Shown here piece by piece: positions 35,423 through 46,810 of a DNA stretch of 64,000 nucleotides (positions within the stretch are counted from its first letter, which is position 1; every line of letters starts with the position of its first letter). Made by a program: the position numbers and the translations under genes. The DNA comes from Tolypocladium sp. Sup5 PDA-1 (lineage: Eukaryota; Ascomycota; Sordariomycetes; Hypocreales; Ophiocordycipitaceae), in the NCBI GenBank assembly GCA_000750105.3, contig JPHH03000004.1, forward strand, positions 496,001 through 560,000, given 5' to 3'. The notes below the pieces were generated by a model. That model was not told where the DNA came from. It did not search any database and worked only from the letters and a program-made list of their open reading frames with translations.

Positions 35423-36408
35423 ATGCCGCTGCGACCACGATCATTTCCGGCCTTGAGAGGACTGCCGTGCAGGCATGCGCGATCCTTTGGCTTCTCCAGC
35501 TCGGCTGCGTCCGCGCCAGCCATGGACTACATCCCGATGCCGTACATCGAGGAGACCTCGGTGGGCCACCGCCACGCGCTTGTCCTCCCGCGCGACGAAC
35601 ACGTGCTAACAAGGAACAGACTGCTGGCAGAAAGACATGTGAGAAGACCCGAGAGGCGCTCTGGTAGCTTCGCACCCACTGACTGCTACAAGGGGACATC
35701 TTCTCCAAGCTACTGCAGGTATGGCGCTGCGACCTCGCGACAGTGAACGCCACGGCTGCTGACGCCACCAGGAACGAATAGTTTGTCTGAATGGCGAGAT
35801 CAACGACTACATGTCCGCATCCATCGTTGCGCAGCTCCTCTGGCTCGAGTCCGACACCCCCGAGAAACCAATCACGATGTATATCAATTCGCCGGGTGGC
35901 TCCGTCACGTCAGGTTGGTCGCGTCTGCCCTCCGCGTTCCCTGGCGCAGCTCACAGAAGATGCAGGCATGGCCATTTACGATACAATGACATATATCAAG
36001 TCTCCCGTTTCTACCATTTGCCTCGGCGGTGCTGCCAGCATGGCCGCGATCCTGCTAGCCGGCGGAGAAGCGGGAAAGCGATGCGCCCTGCCGCACAGCT
36101 CGATTATGATTCACCAGCCATTGGGGGGCACAAGGGGTCAGGCGTCAGACATTTTGATCTACGCGAACCAAATACAGCGGATACGAGAGCAGTCAAATCA
36201 CATTATGCACCACCATCTCAACAAGGCCAAGGGGCACGACAAGTACAGCATCGAGGAGATCAACGACATGATGGAGCGGGACAAGTACCTGAGCGTGACG
36301 GAGGCCCTGGAGCTTGGTGTTATTGACGAGATTCTGACCAAGAGGACGGAAAAGGAGGTCAAGGAGGATGGCAAGGAGGGCGAAGGTGGGCAGACGCGCG
36401 CAGACTGA
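35423..36408 (+). CDS. clpP: Mitochondrial ClpP protease subunit
   Basis: Five exons, 35423-35560, 35620-35638, 35693-35718, 35772-35913 and 35966-36408, give 255 aa. The second exon is a 19-nt micro-exon (reading TAGRKT plus the first base of a Trp codon) and the third is 26 nt (DIFSKLLQ); both are needed to rebuild the family block EETSTAGRKTWDIFSKLLQ. A basic, Ser-rich N-terminus of about 35 residues is a mitochondrial presequence. The catalytic triad is visible: Ser about 133 in LGGAASMAA, His about 158 in IMIHQPLGG, Asp about 209 in EINDMMERDKYLS. INSPGGSVTSG forms the substrate-binding strand region. ClpP forms a tetradecameric chamber fed by ClpX in the matrix. Yeast lacks ClpP while many filamentous fungi keep it. 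Trp replaces the common Tyr before DIFS. Confidence 0.94.
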
Positions 36409-37559
36409 GCGATACCGTCCTTTATATTGGGTGGAAGCCCTATCCGGCCCGGATGAAGCGGGTTGAAAAGGCGCAGGACGCAGGACATACGAGTATACAC
36501 GGCCATGGCCCGTCACCTATTGGGAGCCTCGAGCGGCCCGCCGTGGTATCGCGACACAGCCACGTTTCCGATGCTACCTTTGTTACCTTGTGCCCGTCGG
36601 TGCGTACTGGCCAAGCCTGTCAGCAACGGCATGGCAGGTAAGGAAGGTTGACAAAGGCAAGAGTGCTGGCCAGTGTCCTTTGTACACGGAACACGAAGTA
36701 TAAGCCACTTGAAATATCCACGCATGCTTGCAACAGCGTTGCGCATACGCGGGTCATGGTCAGAAATACACAGCAGCTCGGCGAGCAACGGTGTGGATGC
36801 AACGCGTGACAGACTCGCTGCAGGCCCAGAGCTCCCGTAGACCAGACATGCAGTGAAACGAATCAACAAAAACCTTTAAACCCCAAGAGACCTTGTGCGC
36901 CGTGGCGAAACAATGAAACTGGCGTTGTCGGGAGATGGGAAGAACAGCGGCCCTTGAGAAGCCCACCTCGGCCGATGTCGGCGCTGCGATTTAGGTGTCA
37001 AAGTCAGGGAGGCATCGGGCACGGTGCTGGCAGCGTGAGGGTGGCTGCAACTTTATGTAACGCGGACGAATGTCAATGCACAAAGCTCAGGTCACGACAA
37101 CATATTAATCAGCCGTTGCAAGGCCCGTCCAAGGCCCGTCCAAGGCCCGTCCAAGGCTCGTTCAAATGCACCGAGTTCGTTGCTCGATGCCGCAAGCGCA
37201 TGTATGTACAAGGTGCATCGGGTGGATGCCCTGCAGCTGACCAATAGACTGCGCCCAATTACCTATGCGGAGCCCGTCGACTCCAGCTCCAGCTCTGATC
37301 ACAGGGAAGATCACAGGGACATGCCCTCACAAAAAAAAAGACCATCACGTCAGCTTGCCGACACCGCTGGATGCAGGTTCCTCGACGACTCATCATTCTG
37401 CTCTCTTCGCCACTGCTGCTTGCAATTGGGCACTCGGCGCAGGTGCTACAGGTCAACCCGGTCGATACCTTGACTTGGACCACGCTTCCTGAGAAGCAAC
37501 CTATTCGCAACGCCAATTGAGTCGATCGCATCGCCGCCGTCCAACGTCTTGGCACCACC
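36409..37559. other. Intergenic region of 1.15 kb
   Basis: No gene is supported between clpP and ILV3 (both +). It contains the 11-nt tandem repeat at 37120-37163 and a short poly-A run near 37331. Confidence 0.6.
37120..37163. repeat. Four tandem copies of an 11-nt unit
   Basis: Three exact copies of aaggcccgtcc are followed by a diverged fourth (aaggctcgttc), about 400 bp before the ILV3 start. No role is inferred. Confidence 0.85.
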
Positions 37560-39440
37560 ATGCTCTCGAATGCTCTGCGACGGCGCCCTGGGGCGCTGGG
37601 TGCGCTGACCAGGGCCAGCTTCGCCACCGCGAGGAATCACGGGTGAGTCGGGCTGCGGCCCCTCGAACAGCTTCACTTGCACCGTCCAGTGCTAACACAA
37701 ACATGCGCCAGTCGCTCCATCTCGTCGACCGCGGCGCGCCCGGCAGAGGAGAAGCTCAACAGGGTCTCGTCGACCATCACACAGCCCAAGTCTCAGGGCG
37801 CATCGCAGGCCATGCTCTACGCCACGGGGCTCTCCGAGTCGGACATGAACAAGGCTCAGATTGGCATCTCCTCGGTCTGGTACGAGGGCAACCCCTGCAA
37901 CATGCACCTCATGGACCTGTCCAAGATCGTCCGCGACTCCGTCGCCGCCGCCGGCTTCGTCCCCTACAGATTTAACACCATCGGCGTCAGCGATGGCATC
38001 TCCATGGGCACCAAGGGCATGAGGTACTCCCTGCAGAGCCGAGAGATCATCGCCGACAGCATCGAGACGGTCATGAATGGCCAGTGGTACGACGGAAACA
38101 TCAGTCTGCCAGGATGCGACAAGAACATGCCCGGCGTTGCCATCGCCATGGGCCGCGTCAACCGCCCCAGCATCATGGTGTACGGCGGTTCCATCAAGCC
38201 GGGCTGCACCAAGAAGGGCGAGTCCATCGACATTGTGTCTGCCTTCCAGGCCTACGGCCAGTACATCACGGGCAACATCACCGAGGAGGAGCGCTTCGAC
38301 ATTATCCGCAACGCCTGTCCCGGCAGCGGGGCTTGCGGCGGCATGTACACGGCCAACACCATGGCTACGGCCATTGAGACCATGGGCCTGACCCTGCCTG
38401 GCAGCAGCAGCAATCCTGCCGAGGACGGTAGCAAGAGGGCCGAATGCGAGAGCGTCGGAGCGGCCATGCGAAACCTGCTCAAGGAAGACATCCGACCTCG
38501 CGACATCCTGACCCGCCAAGCCTTTGAGAATGCCATGATTGTCGTCTCCATCCTCGGCGGCAGCACCAACGCCGTGCTCCATCTGATTGCCATCGCCGAC
38601 TCCGTGGGCATCAAGCTGACCATTGACGACTTCCAAAGCGTCTCCGACCGCATCCCGTTGCTTGCGGACCTGAAGCCGTCCGGCAAGTACGTCATGGAGG
38701 ACGTGCACAAGATCGGCGGGACTCCGAGCCTTCTCAAGTTCCTCCTCAAGGAGGGCATCGTCGATGGCTCGGGCATCACCGTCACGGGCAAGACAATGAA
38801 GCAGAATGTGGAGAACGTGCCGGACTTCCCCGCCGACCAGGACATCATCCGGCCGCTCAGCAACCCGATCAAGGCCACCGGCCACATCCAGATCATGCGA
38901 GGATCGCTGGCTCCTGGCGGCTGCGTTGGCAAGATCACTGGCAAGGAGGGCCTGCGCTTCACCGGCAAGGCCCGCGTCTACGACGCTGAGGACGACTTCA
39001 TCGCGAGCCTGGAGCGGGGCGAGATCAAGCAGGGCGAGAAGACGGTTGCCATCATCCGCTACGACGGACCCAGGGGCGGGCCGGGCATGCCCGAGATGCT
39101 TAAGCCTTCTTCCGCCATCATGGGCGCTGGCCTGGGCAAGGACGTGGCGCTGCTCACGGACGGCCGCTTCTCTGGCGGCTCTCACGGCTTCATCATTGGC
39201 CACGTCGTCCCCGAGGCCATGGCGGGTGGCCCCATTGCTCTCGTCGAGGATGGCGACCGGATCATCATCGATGCCGAGAAGCGGGTGGTTGACCTAGACA
39301 TTTCGGAGGCGGAGATGGAGAAGAGAAGAAAGGCGTGGAAGGCGCCGGCTCCGAGATACAACAAGGGCACGCTGAAGAAGTATGCGTCCCTGGTGAGCGA
39401 CGCCAGCTCGGGCTGCGTCACGGATGGGCCGATTCAATAA
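37560..39440 (+). CDS. ILV3: Dihydroxy-acid dehydratase (branched-chain amino acid synthesis)
   Basis: Two exons, 37560-37642 and 37712-39440, with a 69-nt intron (GTGAGT, branch GCTAAC, acceptor CCAG), give 603 aa. The first exon encodes a basic mitochondrial presequence (MLSNALRRRPGALGALTR). The ILVD/EDD domain is complete. The iron-sulfur cysteines are visible at about Cys90 (NPCNMH), Cys163 (LPGCDKN) and Cys236 (CPGSGACGGMYTANTM). Other blocks include VSDGISMGTKGMRYSL and TDGRFSGGSHGFIIGHV. The enzyme converts dihydroxy-isovalerate and dihydroxy-methylvalerate to the 2-keto acids that precede valine, leucine and isoleucine, in the mitochondrion. Length and motifs match fungal Ilv3 throughout. 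No sign of the resistant AstD-type paralogue context. Confidence 0.97.
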
Positions 39441-39877
39441 AAACGGTGCAGTCGATGTGTGGTCTTTGTAGCTTACAAGGCGCTGGGAGATTTTCGGTCA
39501 CCGGGATGGATAGTTTACGTTAACTAGGCGCAATCGTCAACATTGTTCAACTTGCGACGCGCCTCCTCAGTGCGGGCTAAGAAGAATTGGTATCAAATTC
39601 CAGAGTCCCATACAACCAGGCTGTTGACCCGCCGCAAAGCAGACATAATAACTCCTGTCGTGTAACGAAAGTCTCTAGACGGCACTCCTCAGCAAAGAGC
39701 CAAGGAGGTAATCCCATGCTCCTCCCAATGCAGCGCAAAAAAAAATATCTATGAAACCGGCACGCACGAGAACCAAAGAATAGAGAGGACATCGAGTCTC
39801 ACACAGCCCCAGTCCACGATCCCCCTCGATTACAGCATATTACAGCATATTGTCCTCCCTCCTTTCACAGATTTGTT
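39441..39877. other. Convergent 3' intergenic region
   Basis: The region lies between the ends of ILV3 (+) and the LOA1-like gene (-). An A-rich run (about 39729-39738) and a duplicated tacagcatat word (39832-39852) are present; nothing else is seen. Confidence 0.6.
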
Positions 39878-40947
39878 TCAGGCCTTCTTCCCATTCAGGG
39901 CTGCAACAAAGGCTTCCTTTTCCTTCATTGTCAAGCCGACTCTCTTGACTCTGCTCAGCCGCGCTAGGGCCTCGCCGATGCGATCCAAAACCCGTTGCTC
40001 GTCGCTGGAGACTTCAGCGTCCGTCGCTTTCCGCTGCTTCAGGTCGCTGGCGCCATATGTCGCCGTCGTGCCATTCGTCTTCGCAGCGGCCGTGTTCATC
40101 TGGCCCTCGGCGACGCGCACGCGGATGCAGGTCGTCGGGCGTGAAAGCAGGTTCCACAGGAACTTGAGCCACTGGCCAGGGACTGGAGTCGTCACGTCCG
40201 ACGGGGTGTATCGGATGCTGACGGGGAACACGTGAACATCGGGTGGGCATTGGACCAAGGCCGGGCTGAAGGGCAGGATGGCTTTGCCGTTGGTGGTGCC
40301 GCACTCGGGGAAAACGGCGATGACGCGGTCCGGATGCTCCTCGAGCAGGTCTTTGACGTCCACCAACTTGGCATTCGGGGGCGGAGCAGTCTGCACTGCT
40401 CCCAGGGCCATCATGACCGCGCCCAGTAGGCCCACGCGCTGCACCTTGCGTGTGCCGGGGTACGACACGGTGAAGATGGGATCGAAGATTGCGGCGAGGT
40501 ACACGGCGTCGATGGGGCTGGTGAAGTTGGCGGCGATGACGGACCCGGGGTGGGGGAAGCGCTCGCGAGGCTGCTCGGACAGGGTGCCGCGCTTGACGCC
40601 GTCCAGCTGGAGGTCTACCCACCAGATGCCGGGGATGGCCATCATACCCCAGAGGGCAATCTTGCGAGCAAGGACGGGCAGCGGCAGGTAGTGGAAGAGG
40701 ACGAAGTAGCTAAAGGCGTAGGTGAGGAAGACGGGGAGGCGGAAGACGAAGATGAGGCCGTGCATCAACGTCGAGACGGCGGATAGAGGAGTCGAGACTG
40801 GGAGGAACGGCGCGATGCCCGTGGCTACAGCGAGGCGCAGGCGTGTCAGCGAAAGGAGCCCATGATGGAGCAAGCAACCCACGATGCGGCGACGTCCTCG
40901 GAGGGCGAGCTTGTACCTCTATCGCGAAACTGGCTATACTTTTCCAT
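39878..40947 (-). CDS. LPLAT-family acyltransferase, LOA1/Vps66-like, HX4D His absent
   Basis: Two exons, 40947-40917 and 40824-39878, with a 92-nt intron (GTACAA donor, GCTGAC branch, TGTAG acceptor), give 325 aa. It begins MEKYSQFRDRATGIAPFLPV, the typical start of fungal proteins related to yeast LOA1/Vps66, a lysophosphatidic acid acyltransferase of ER and lipid droplets. Two hydrophobic stretches lie within residues 30-78. The region equivalent to the HX4D acyltransferase motif reads NFTSPID: Phe111 stands where His is expected, with Asp116 kept. The second motif reads FPECGTTNG (about 182) instead of FPEGT. The C-terminal 60 residues are polar and helical. Whether the protein is active is open. 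It is divergent from the kinesin gene at 41701. An in-frame ATG at 41061 is possible but would add a non-homologous leader. Confidence 0.85.
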
Positions 40948-41700
40948 CGCGGCGGGAGGGGCGGATCTGTGCCGCGGTGCTGTGCGGGTGGCGGATTCAA
41001 GCTCGGTTGGAGTTGGTCGGGTCTCGTGAGAAACTATCGAGGCATTGAAGGCGTACGGCAAGGGACTAGTTCCCTCTGTGGGCTGGACAGATGGCGCTGC
41101 ACAGAGCCAGGAGGAGATCGAGGTCGACTAATGGAACAATAGGGACCGTGACGACGCGGGATGCGGTGGATGCGGAACTGGATGTCGTCAGGCAGCGCCG
41201 TTTCGCGTTGTGGGGAGTCTTTATGGGAACGTCATTCTCAACACCTCATCCATCAGTGACATGTGAATATCTTTGTGCTTACGAGAGACGGGTGGGTTGG
41301 TTGACGGTTTGCGAACGGCGTGGCTGCAAGGTGTGGCTGTGGCTGTGGCTGTGGCTGTGGCGGATCCGTGGTTACCCCTGACGACCGGGGATAAACAACG
41401 GCACATCTGCCCCCAGCGGGCAGATGTCTCGCGAGCCGCGGCCGCCACCAGCAGCATGCTTGACATTGAAAGCATCCCCAGATAATCGCGTGCTAGCGCG
41501 TCCAGCACTCAGCCGTTGCAATTACTCCTTGTCCCTTGATATTCTCTCAGAACCTCTCTTTCGCACCAACCCGACCCATCGCGTTCTGCGCCTCGACCTC
41601 CACCACGCCTCGCGCATCGACGTCTCCTGACGGGGCTCTGCTCCTTGTTTTGCCGATTCTGATTCCTGCTTGCTTGCGGCGTGCGCGCGACCTCGTTGCC
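40948..41700. other. Divergent intergenic region
   Basis: The region separates the LOA1-like (-) and kinesin (+) starts. It contains a TGGCTG hexamer array at about 41333-41361 and a pyrimidine-rich leader before the kinesin ATG. Confidence 0.6.
41333..41361. repeat. TGGCTG hexanucleotide tandem repeat
   Basis: About five copies of a tggctg unit in non-coding DNA upstream of the kinesin gene. Confidence 0.8.
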
Positions 41701-44700
41701 ATGGATGGTTCTGAGAATCAGGTACGCCTCCGCATGCCCTCTGCGCTTTCTCGCGCGCCCCCCGTTCCCCGATAAACACTTGCACCAGGACGAGTGGCAA
41801 CGTTGCTGACTCGAAGCTCTCTGATCCTGCAGGCGTCGCAGCCGACGCGAAACTTCAAGCAGAGTCGACTGCCGGAACCGACTGTCAGCGCTGGGGGGCT
41901 TACCGAGTGGAGCGATTCACAACAAAACTCTCGCCTTCAGTCGGCCATCCCAGCGCCGCCCAGCTGGAAGGGCGTCAAGCGCGAGATTTCCCAGCCAGGT
42001 GCGATGCCCAGCCCAGCTCTCTCATCCCGCGCGGCATGGATTCTGCTGACATGAAGCCCCAGCTTCCCAGCCCGACGCCAAACGAAAGCCGCTCGCCGAA
42101 CGAGCCGCCGAATACGCTCCCAAGCCAGCCATGGCGGCGGCCAATCCTCCACGAACGGGCATCAAGGGCCGGACCCTACCGGCCATGACACAGGTAAGGG
42201 TACTCCTTGCGTCGCCTGCAGCCCCCAACCAGCCCACTGGCACACGCTACGATGCACCTACGCCCCGAAGACTTTGCTAACAAAACGTCTGGTGGATTAA
42301 GCCACCCTCCCGCATCACCGCGCCCGGGCCAGTTCCGTCCACGAGTGGCTTTACTAAGAGCTTTGGACCCGGCCGAAACACTGTTTCTGATCGAGCCGCG
42401 ACTTCGAAGACCAATGGTCGCCCCGGGCACGGCAGGTCGAAGAGCCAGGCACCGCGTCCGCGGACCGTCCACGGCCATCGCGAGGAAGACCATTACGGCG
42501 ATGTCTCTACAAGCAGTGGTACGACTCACGTCCCCGAGCACCTTAGAAGCAACCCGGATCTCGCTCCTCTCCAAGTCTCCAAAGTCAGGGAAGTCAAGAG
42601 CATGCGATCACTGTCAGCAACCAGAGAAAGTTCTCCGGCTCCTCAGCTCAACAATCTGAGCCTCGACGACCGCTACGACAGTTCGCATGCATTCGGAAGT
42701 CAAGTGGCATCCCGACCCAGTTCACAAGCCGCATCACAGCCATCAACCATCAACTTGACTCGGTTTGGCAAGAAGAAGAACAAGACGACGGAAGCCCCGC
42801 TACCACGGCCGGCGGCCTTGCAGGAGACCTAGGTGGTGCCTCCCAAGACGCCGACCGATAGGCAGGTGAAGCTTCAGTTTGAACGACTCCAAAGCTGCCT
42901 CTCCACCATCAAAGCCTCTCGCTCCCCGTCAAAATCCCCATCCCCGCGAAAGTTTTTAACAAAGGATTCTAACGTAACTGGTTATGCAGCTTGGGACGTC
43001 GACGGCCGAGTCGACACTATTGAGTCGCAATTCAAGGAGCTGAAGGACATGGTCAACACTACGCTCACTCAAAAGAAGGGAGATGAGGACGCCTTTGAGA
43101 TGGCCAAGACTAGGGGTAAGTGCCCGCGACCCCCGTTGCTGATGGCGCATGAGGCTTATGGAGTTGTGCAGTTTCGGAACTCGAGGACTATCGAAAGAAG
43201 CTGGAGGGGCGTCACGACAAGTTGAAGGACGAGCTGGACGCTTCCAAGGAGGACGCGCGACAATTGCGGCACGAAATGGACAGGCAGCGGTGGGACCACA
43301 GCCGGACAGTCGACGACATCGAAAGGCGTCATCGAGAGACCGTGGACGACCTCTCACGACAGCATCGAACGGCCATCGAGGATTTGAGTCGTGAGTTGGA
43401 TCAGCTCAAGGAGCAGGAGACCAAGGAACATCAGCAGCGGATAGACGCTCTAACACGGCATTACCAACAGGAGCTGGATGATGAGCGCAACAGAAGGGAC
43501 AAAGAAACCCAGGAGATTAGGACGCGGATGAGCAACGAGTACCAGGACATGGATATGGCGCTGCAGCGCAAAGATCGCGAGGTCCAGGAGATTGGGTCAA
43601 AGGTCGAAACGCTCAGGGTGGAGCTGGAGCGCGAGCGATCGCTCAAGAGCAGTTTGCAGACAAACATTTCGGAGCTGTCGGCATCCAACACCACCCTTGA
43701 GGCCAAGATCAACTCGCTCAAGTCGCACGTCGAATTCCTCGAGTCCGACAGCAAGGCACAGTCGGATTCCTTTTCCAGCATGGAGGCCAGGCTGCAGGAG
43801 GCGCTGCGGGCGGCAGACGAGGCGCGACAGAAGCTCATCAAGGAGGAAACCGAGCGGCGTGTGCTCTTCAACAAATACCAGGAGCTCAAGGGGAACATTC
43901 GGGTGATGTGCAGAGTACGCCCAGCCCTCACCAACGGCGAGGGCGAAGAGGCCAAGATCTCTTTCCCGGATGACAAGACGTCGGCCGAAATAGTGTTGGC
44001 CGGTCCCGAGGAGAAGAGCAGCTTGGGGGCCGTCTCGAGGAAGAACCACCCCTTCGAGTTCGACCGCGTCTTCACGCCCGGCTCGCAAAACGAGGAGATT
44101 TTTGGGGAGATTTCGCAGCTGGTACAGAGCGCGCTGGACGGATACAACGTGTGCATCTTTTGCTACGGCCAGACAGGCTCGGGAAAGACATACACCATGT
44201 CGTCGGACGACGGCATGATCCCTCGGGCGACGCACATGATCTACGATACCATCACCAAGCTCAAGGAGAAGTCGTGGGAGTACACGATGGAGGGGTCATT
44301 TGTCGAAGTGTACAACGAAGAGCTGAACGATCTCTTGACACCAAACGAGCGCAGCTCAGACGGCAGGCCCAGGAGGCTCGAGATCCGCCACGACGAGGCG
44401 CGCAAGCAGACGACCATCCTCCACTGCAAGTCGGTGCAGCTCAACTCGGCGTCAAGCGTGGAGAGGATGCTGCAGGAGGCGCAGAGCAACCGGTCGGTCG
44501 CGGCAACAAAGGCCAACGAGCGGTCGTCTCGGTCTCACAGTGTCTTCATCCTGAAGCTTGTGGGCGAGAATTCGGCGACGGGGGAGCGCTGCGAGGGCAC
44601 GCTGAACCTCGTCGATCTCGCCGGCTCGGAGCGGCTGAAGCACTCGCAGGCGGAAGGCGAGCGGATGAAGGAGACGCAAAACATCAACAAGAGCTTGAGC

Positions 44701-45009
44701 TGCCTCGGCGACGTCATTGAGGCACTGGGCAGGGGCTCGGGGCACGTGCCGTACCGCAACTCGAAGCTCACGCACCTGCTGCAGTACAGCTTGGGCGGGA
44801 ACAGCAAGACGCTCATGTTTGTGATGGTGTCGCCGCTTGAGACGCATTTGAAGGAGACGTTGACGAGCTTAAGGTTCGCTACAAAGGTACGTGCTCTCAT
44901 GTTTCGAGCGGAGAGGTGAGACAAGTTTGCTGACATTGCCTCCCAGGTGCACAATACCCACATCGGCACCGCCAAGGCGACGAAGAAGATCAAGGGGCAA
45001 GAGGCCTAG
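41701..45009 (+). CDS. klpA: Kinesin-14 minus-end motor (KlpA/Kar3 type)
   Basis: Supported exons are 41701-41721, 41833-41998, 42057-42193, 42302 to about 42770, about 42833-43115, 43172-44886 and 44947-45009. The N-terminal 300 residues are basic and Ser/Pro-rich, the usual microtubule-binding tail. A long coiled coil follows (43172 to about 43880; repeated Glu/Arg heptads such as RHETVDDLSRQHRTAIEDL-like runs). The motor is C-terminal: neck plus NIRVMCRVRPAL, P-loop GQTGSGKTYTM, switch I NERSSRSHSVF, switch II LVDLAGSERL, ending LRFATKVHNTHIGTAKA. C-terminal motor placement defines kinesin-14, acting in spindle assembly. A TAG at 42830-42832 is in frame between two coding stretches. An intron must remove it: either from GTTTGG near 42768 to GATAG near 42860, or from GTGGCA near 42704 to the TAG itself. 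If neither is used, the gene is interrupted. Confidence 0.9.
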
Positions 45010-45785
45010 GAGGGGCCCGGGAGATGCCGACGCTGTGGCGTATTGTGCTTTAAGGATCCAGGGGACGAGCTTGGCGAGCACACGGTGTGTCCGTTGGACG
45101 GCCAGGACGACATATGCCCGTTGTCGTGGTTGAAAGGTGTCTGGTAGAGAGGCAGCTGAGTTGGTTGACGAGGAGATGTGGGAAATCTGTTTGAAAAGGC
45201 TAGCGCTCGTCGAAGGTTAGGATGACTGTACGACCCATTACTGTTTAGGAGTTGTATAATGATACTCGCACAGCACCGGCACAGTGCGACGGTTGCACAA
45301 GTTTCGTTTGGCGTTGCATGCATCAACGGCTTGTTTCCTGTGGTACTCCGTACTTCGTACATTGCTTCGTATGTGTGGACGGGATTACCGAAGCTCCCAT
45401 CCTCTTCAACTCCGTACCCTATACCCAGGCGCCAATCTACAGCTCGAGGCTATGGATGTGCTACTCCGGCGACGAATCACTTCAACAGAGCCTACAGGAC
45501 GTGCATACCTTACAAGGTACCTCGGGTATATTTTGAAGAATGCATGCTACGAGAATCGAAGTGACATTGGTGGCCGTATAGACTCGTTGCATGGCTTGAG
45601 GCTCCCGCCAAACGAGCAGCTGGAGGTACTTCGTACGTACTTACTGGGGCGACAGGGAGTGCGCGGGGGTGCGTGGGGAAGCCGAATGGGGCGCTTCGCG
45701 GGTGGCGCGCGTCTCCATCTTCAACTGTCGACAAACCTCAAGCTCAGCATCATTCAAACCCCCACAACAGCACCACCACTAACCG
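45010..45785. other. Intergenic region
   Basis: No gene is supported. It contains GTACTCCGTACTTCGTAC (45343-45360) and ACTTCGTACGTAC (about 45629) members of the dispersed motif family. Confidence 0.6.
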
Positions 45786-46541
45786 ATGGCGAAGGGGTCA
45801 CGCGGCCTCGAAACGTCCATGTGGGCGTCCGGCGTGCAGAGAGCCCGGTCTCTTCCGCCGCCGTCGCCGTCCTCGTCGCCGTCGGTCGCCGCGGCCTCGA
45901 CGGCCCAGGCCAGTGCCATTGCGCGCGCCCAGGCACTGCACCGATTCGAGCAGGCCTGCGGGCGGCTGCGGTGGAAGTTCATCGACCTCGAGAGCTCGTA
46001 CAACCGCGCAAACGCGCCGGAGCCATGGGCGTTTTCGGCGCAGGACGCGGAACGAAACTTCAAGGTGGACTTTCACGAATTCTACGTATGGATCGAGCAA
46101 GCCGTGGTGCTGCTCCTCAAGGTGTTTGGCACTAGCGTTGAACGAGGAGACATGAGCAGCAGCAGCAGCAGGGACCAGAAAGGCCGGTTCGCGGCCGCCC
46201 ACGCGTACCACCACAACGTCCTCAAGGCGCTCGACAACGAAGCGCACCCGCTGCACCAGGCGCTCGGCCGGGGCGACGTCAACCATGCTCTGTGGAAGGC
46301 AAAGGAGCTGCGGAATCGGTGGAAGGACGCCGCCGAGGGCCGTGAGACGCCGCCCCTCAAGATGTACGACCTGAACTGGATCGTGACGGAGACCATGAAG
46401 GGCCTGGAGGCTGCGTACGAGGTCGCCTCGGCTAGAGTCCAGGAGGAGCTGGCTAACGGCCAGGTGGGGATGGCCGGTCAGCAGCAGGCCGCCGAGGACG
46501 AGTGGGAGTGGATGGTGGAACAGATGGACTGGGAGGCCTGA
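45786..46541 (+). CDS. Hypothetical protein, 251 aa, helical
   Basis: A single exon. The first 45 residues are Ser/Pro/Ala-rich and probably disordered. The rest looks mostly helical with well-mixed composition: ALHRFEQACGRLRWKFIDLE, DFHEFYVWIEQAVVLLLKVF, AAAHAYHHNVLKALD, HALWKAKELRNRWKDA and LKMYDLNWIVTETMKGLEAA. A short Ser run (about 120-125) comes from AGC repeats. The end is acidic and Trp-rich (EDEWEWMVEQMDWEA). There is no signal peptide or clear membrane helix. I do not recognise the family; composition and strong GC3 support a real gene. It lies between the kinesin (same strand) and the DNA glycosylase (convergent). Confidence 0.72.
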   Translation: MAKGSRGLETSMWASGVQRARSLPPPSPSSSPSVAAASTAQASAIARAQALHRFEQACGRLRWKFIDLESSYNRANAPEPWAFSAQDAERNFKVDFHEFYVWIEQAVVLLLKVFGTSVERGDMSSSSSRDQKGRFAAAHAYHHNVLKALDNEAHPLHQALGRGDVNHALWKAKELRNRWKDAAEGRETPPLKMYDLNWIVTETMKGLEAAYEVASARVQEELANGQVGMAGQQQAAEDEWEWMVEQMDWEA

Positions 46542-46810
46542 GGTGAGACGGGCGACGTGCGTGTACCTCTTCTGCATTGTGATGACGCGGTGCCCGGGGG
46601 GGTGCGTGCACCTTATGATACCCTTGTTTCTTGAATTCGAGTGTACGGATATAGATGTTGCTGCTGCAACTGGGGGGAGGAGGGGGGATATATATAGCAC
46701 GGGTGCGACAGCTTCGACGACTTGGCTTTTTGAGCTCTACCGGCATCGGCATTCGCCGCAGAGTTGCGAGCAAGACCAACGGAGAGTATTGTTTCTCGCC
46801 CGACACGGAA

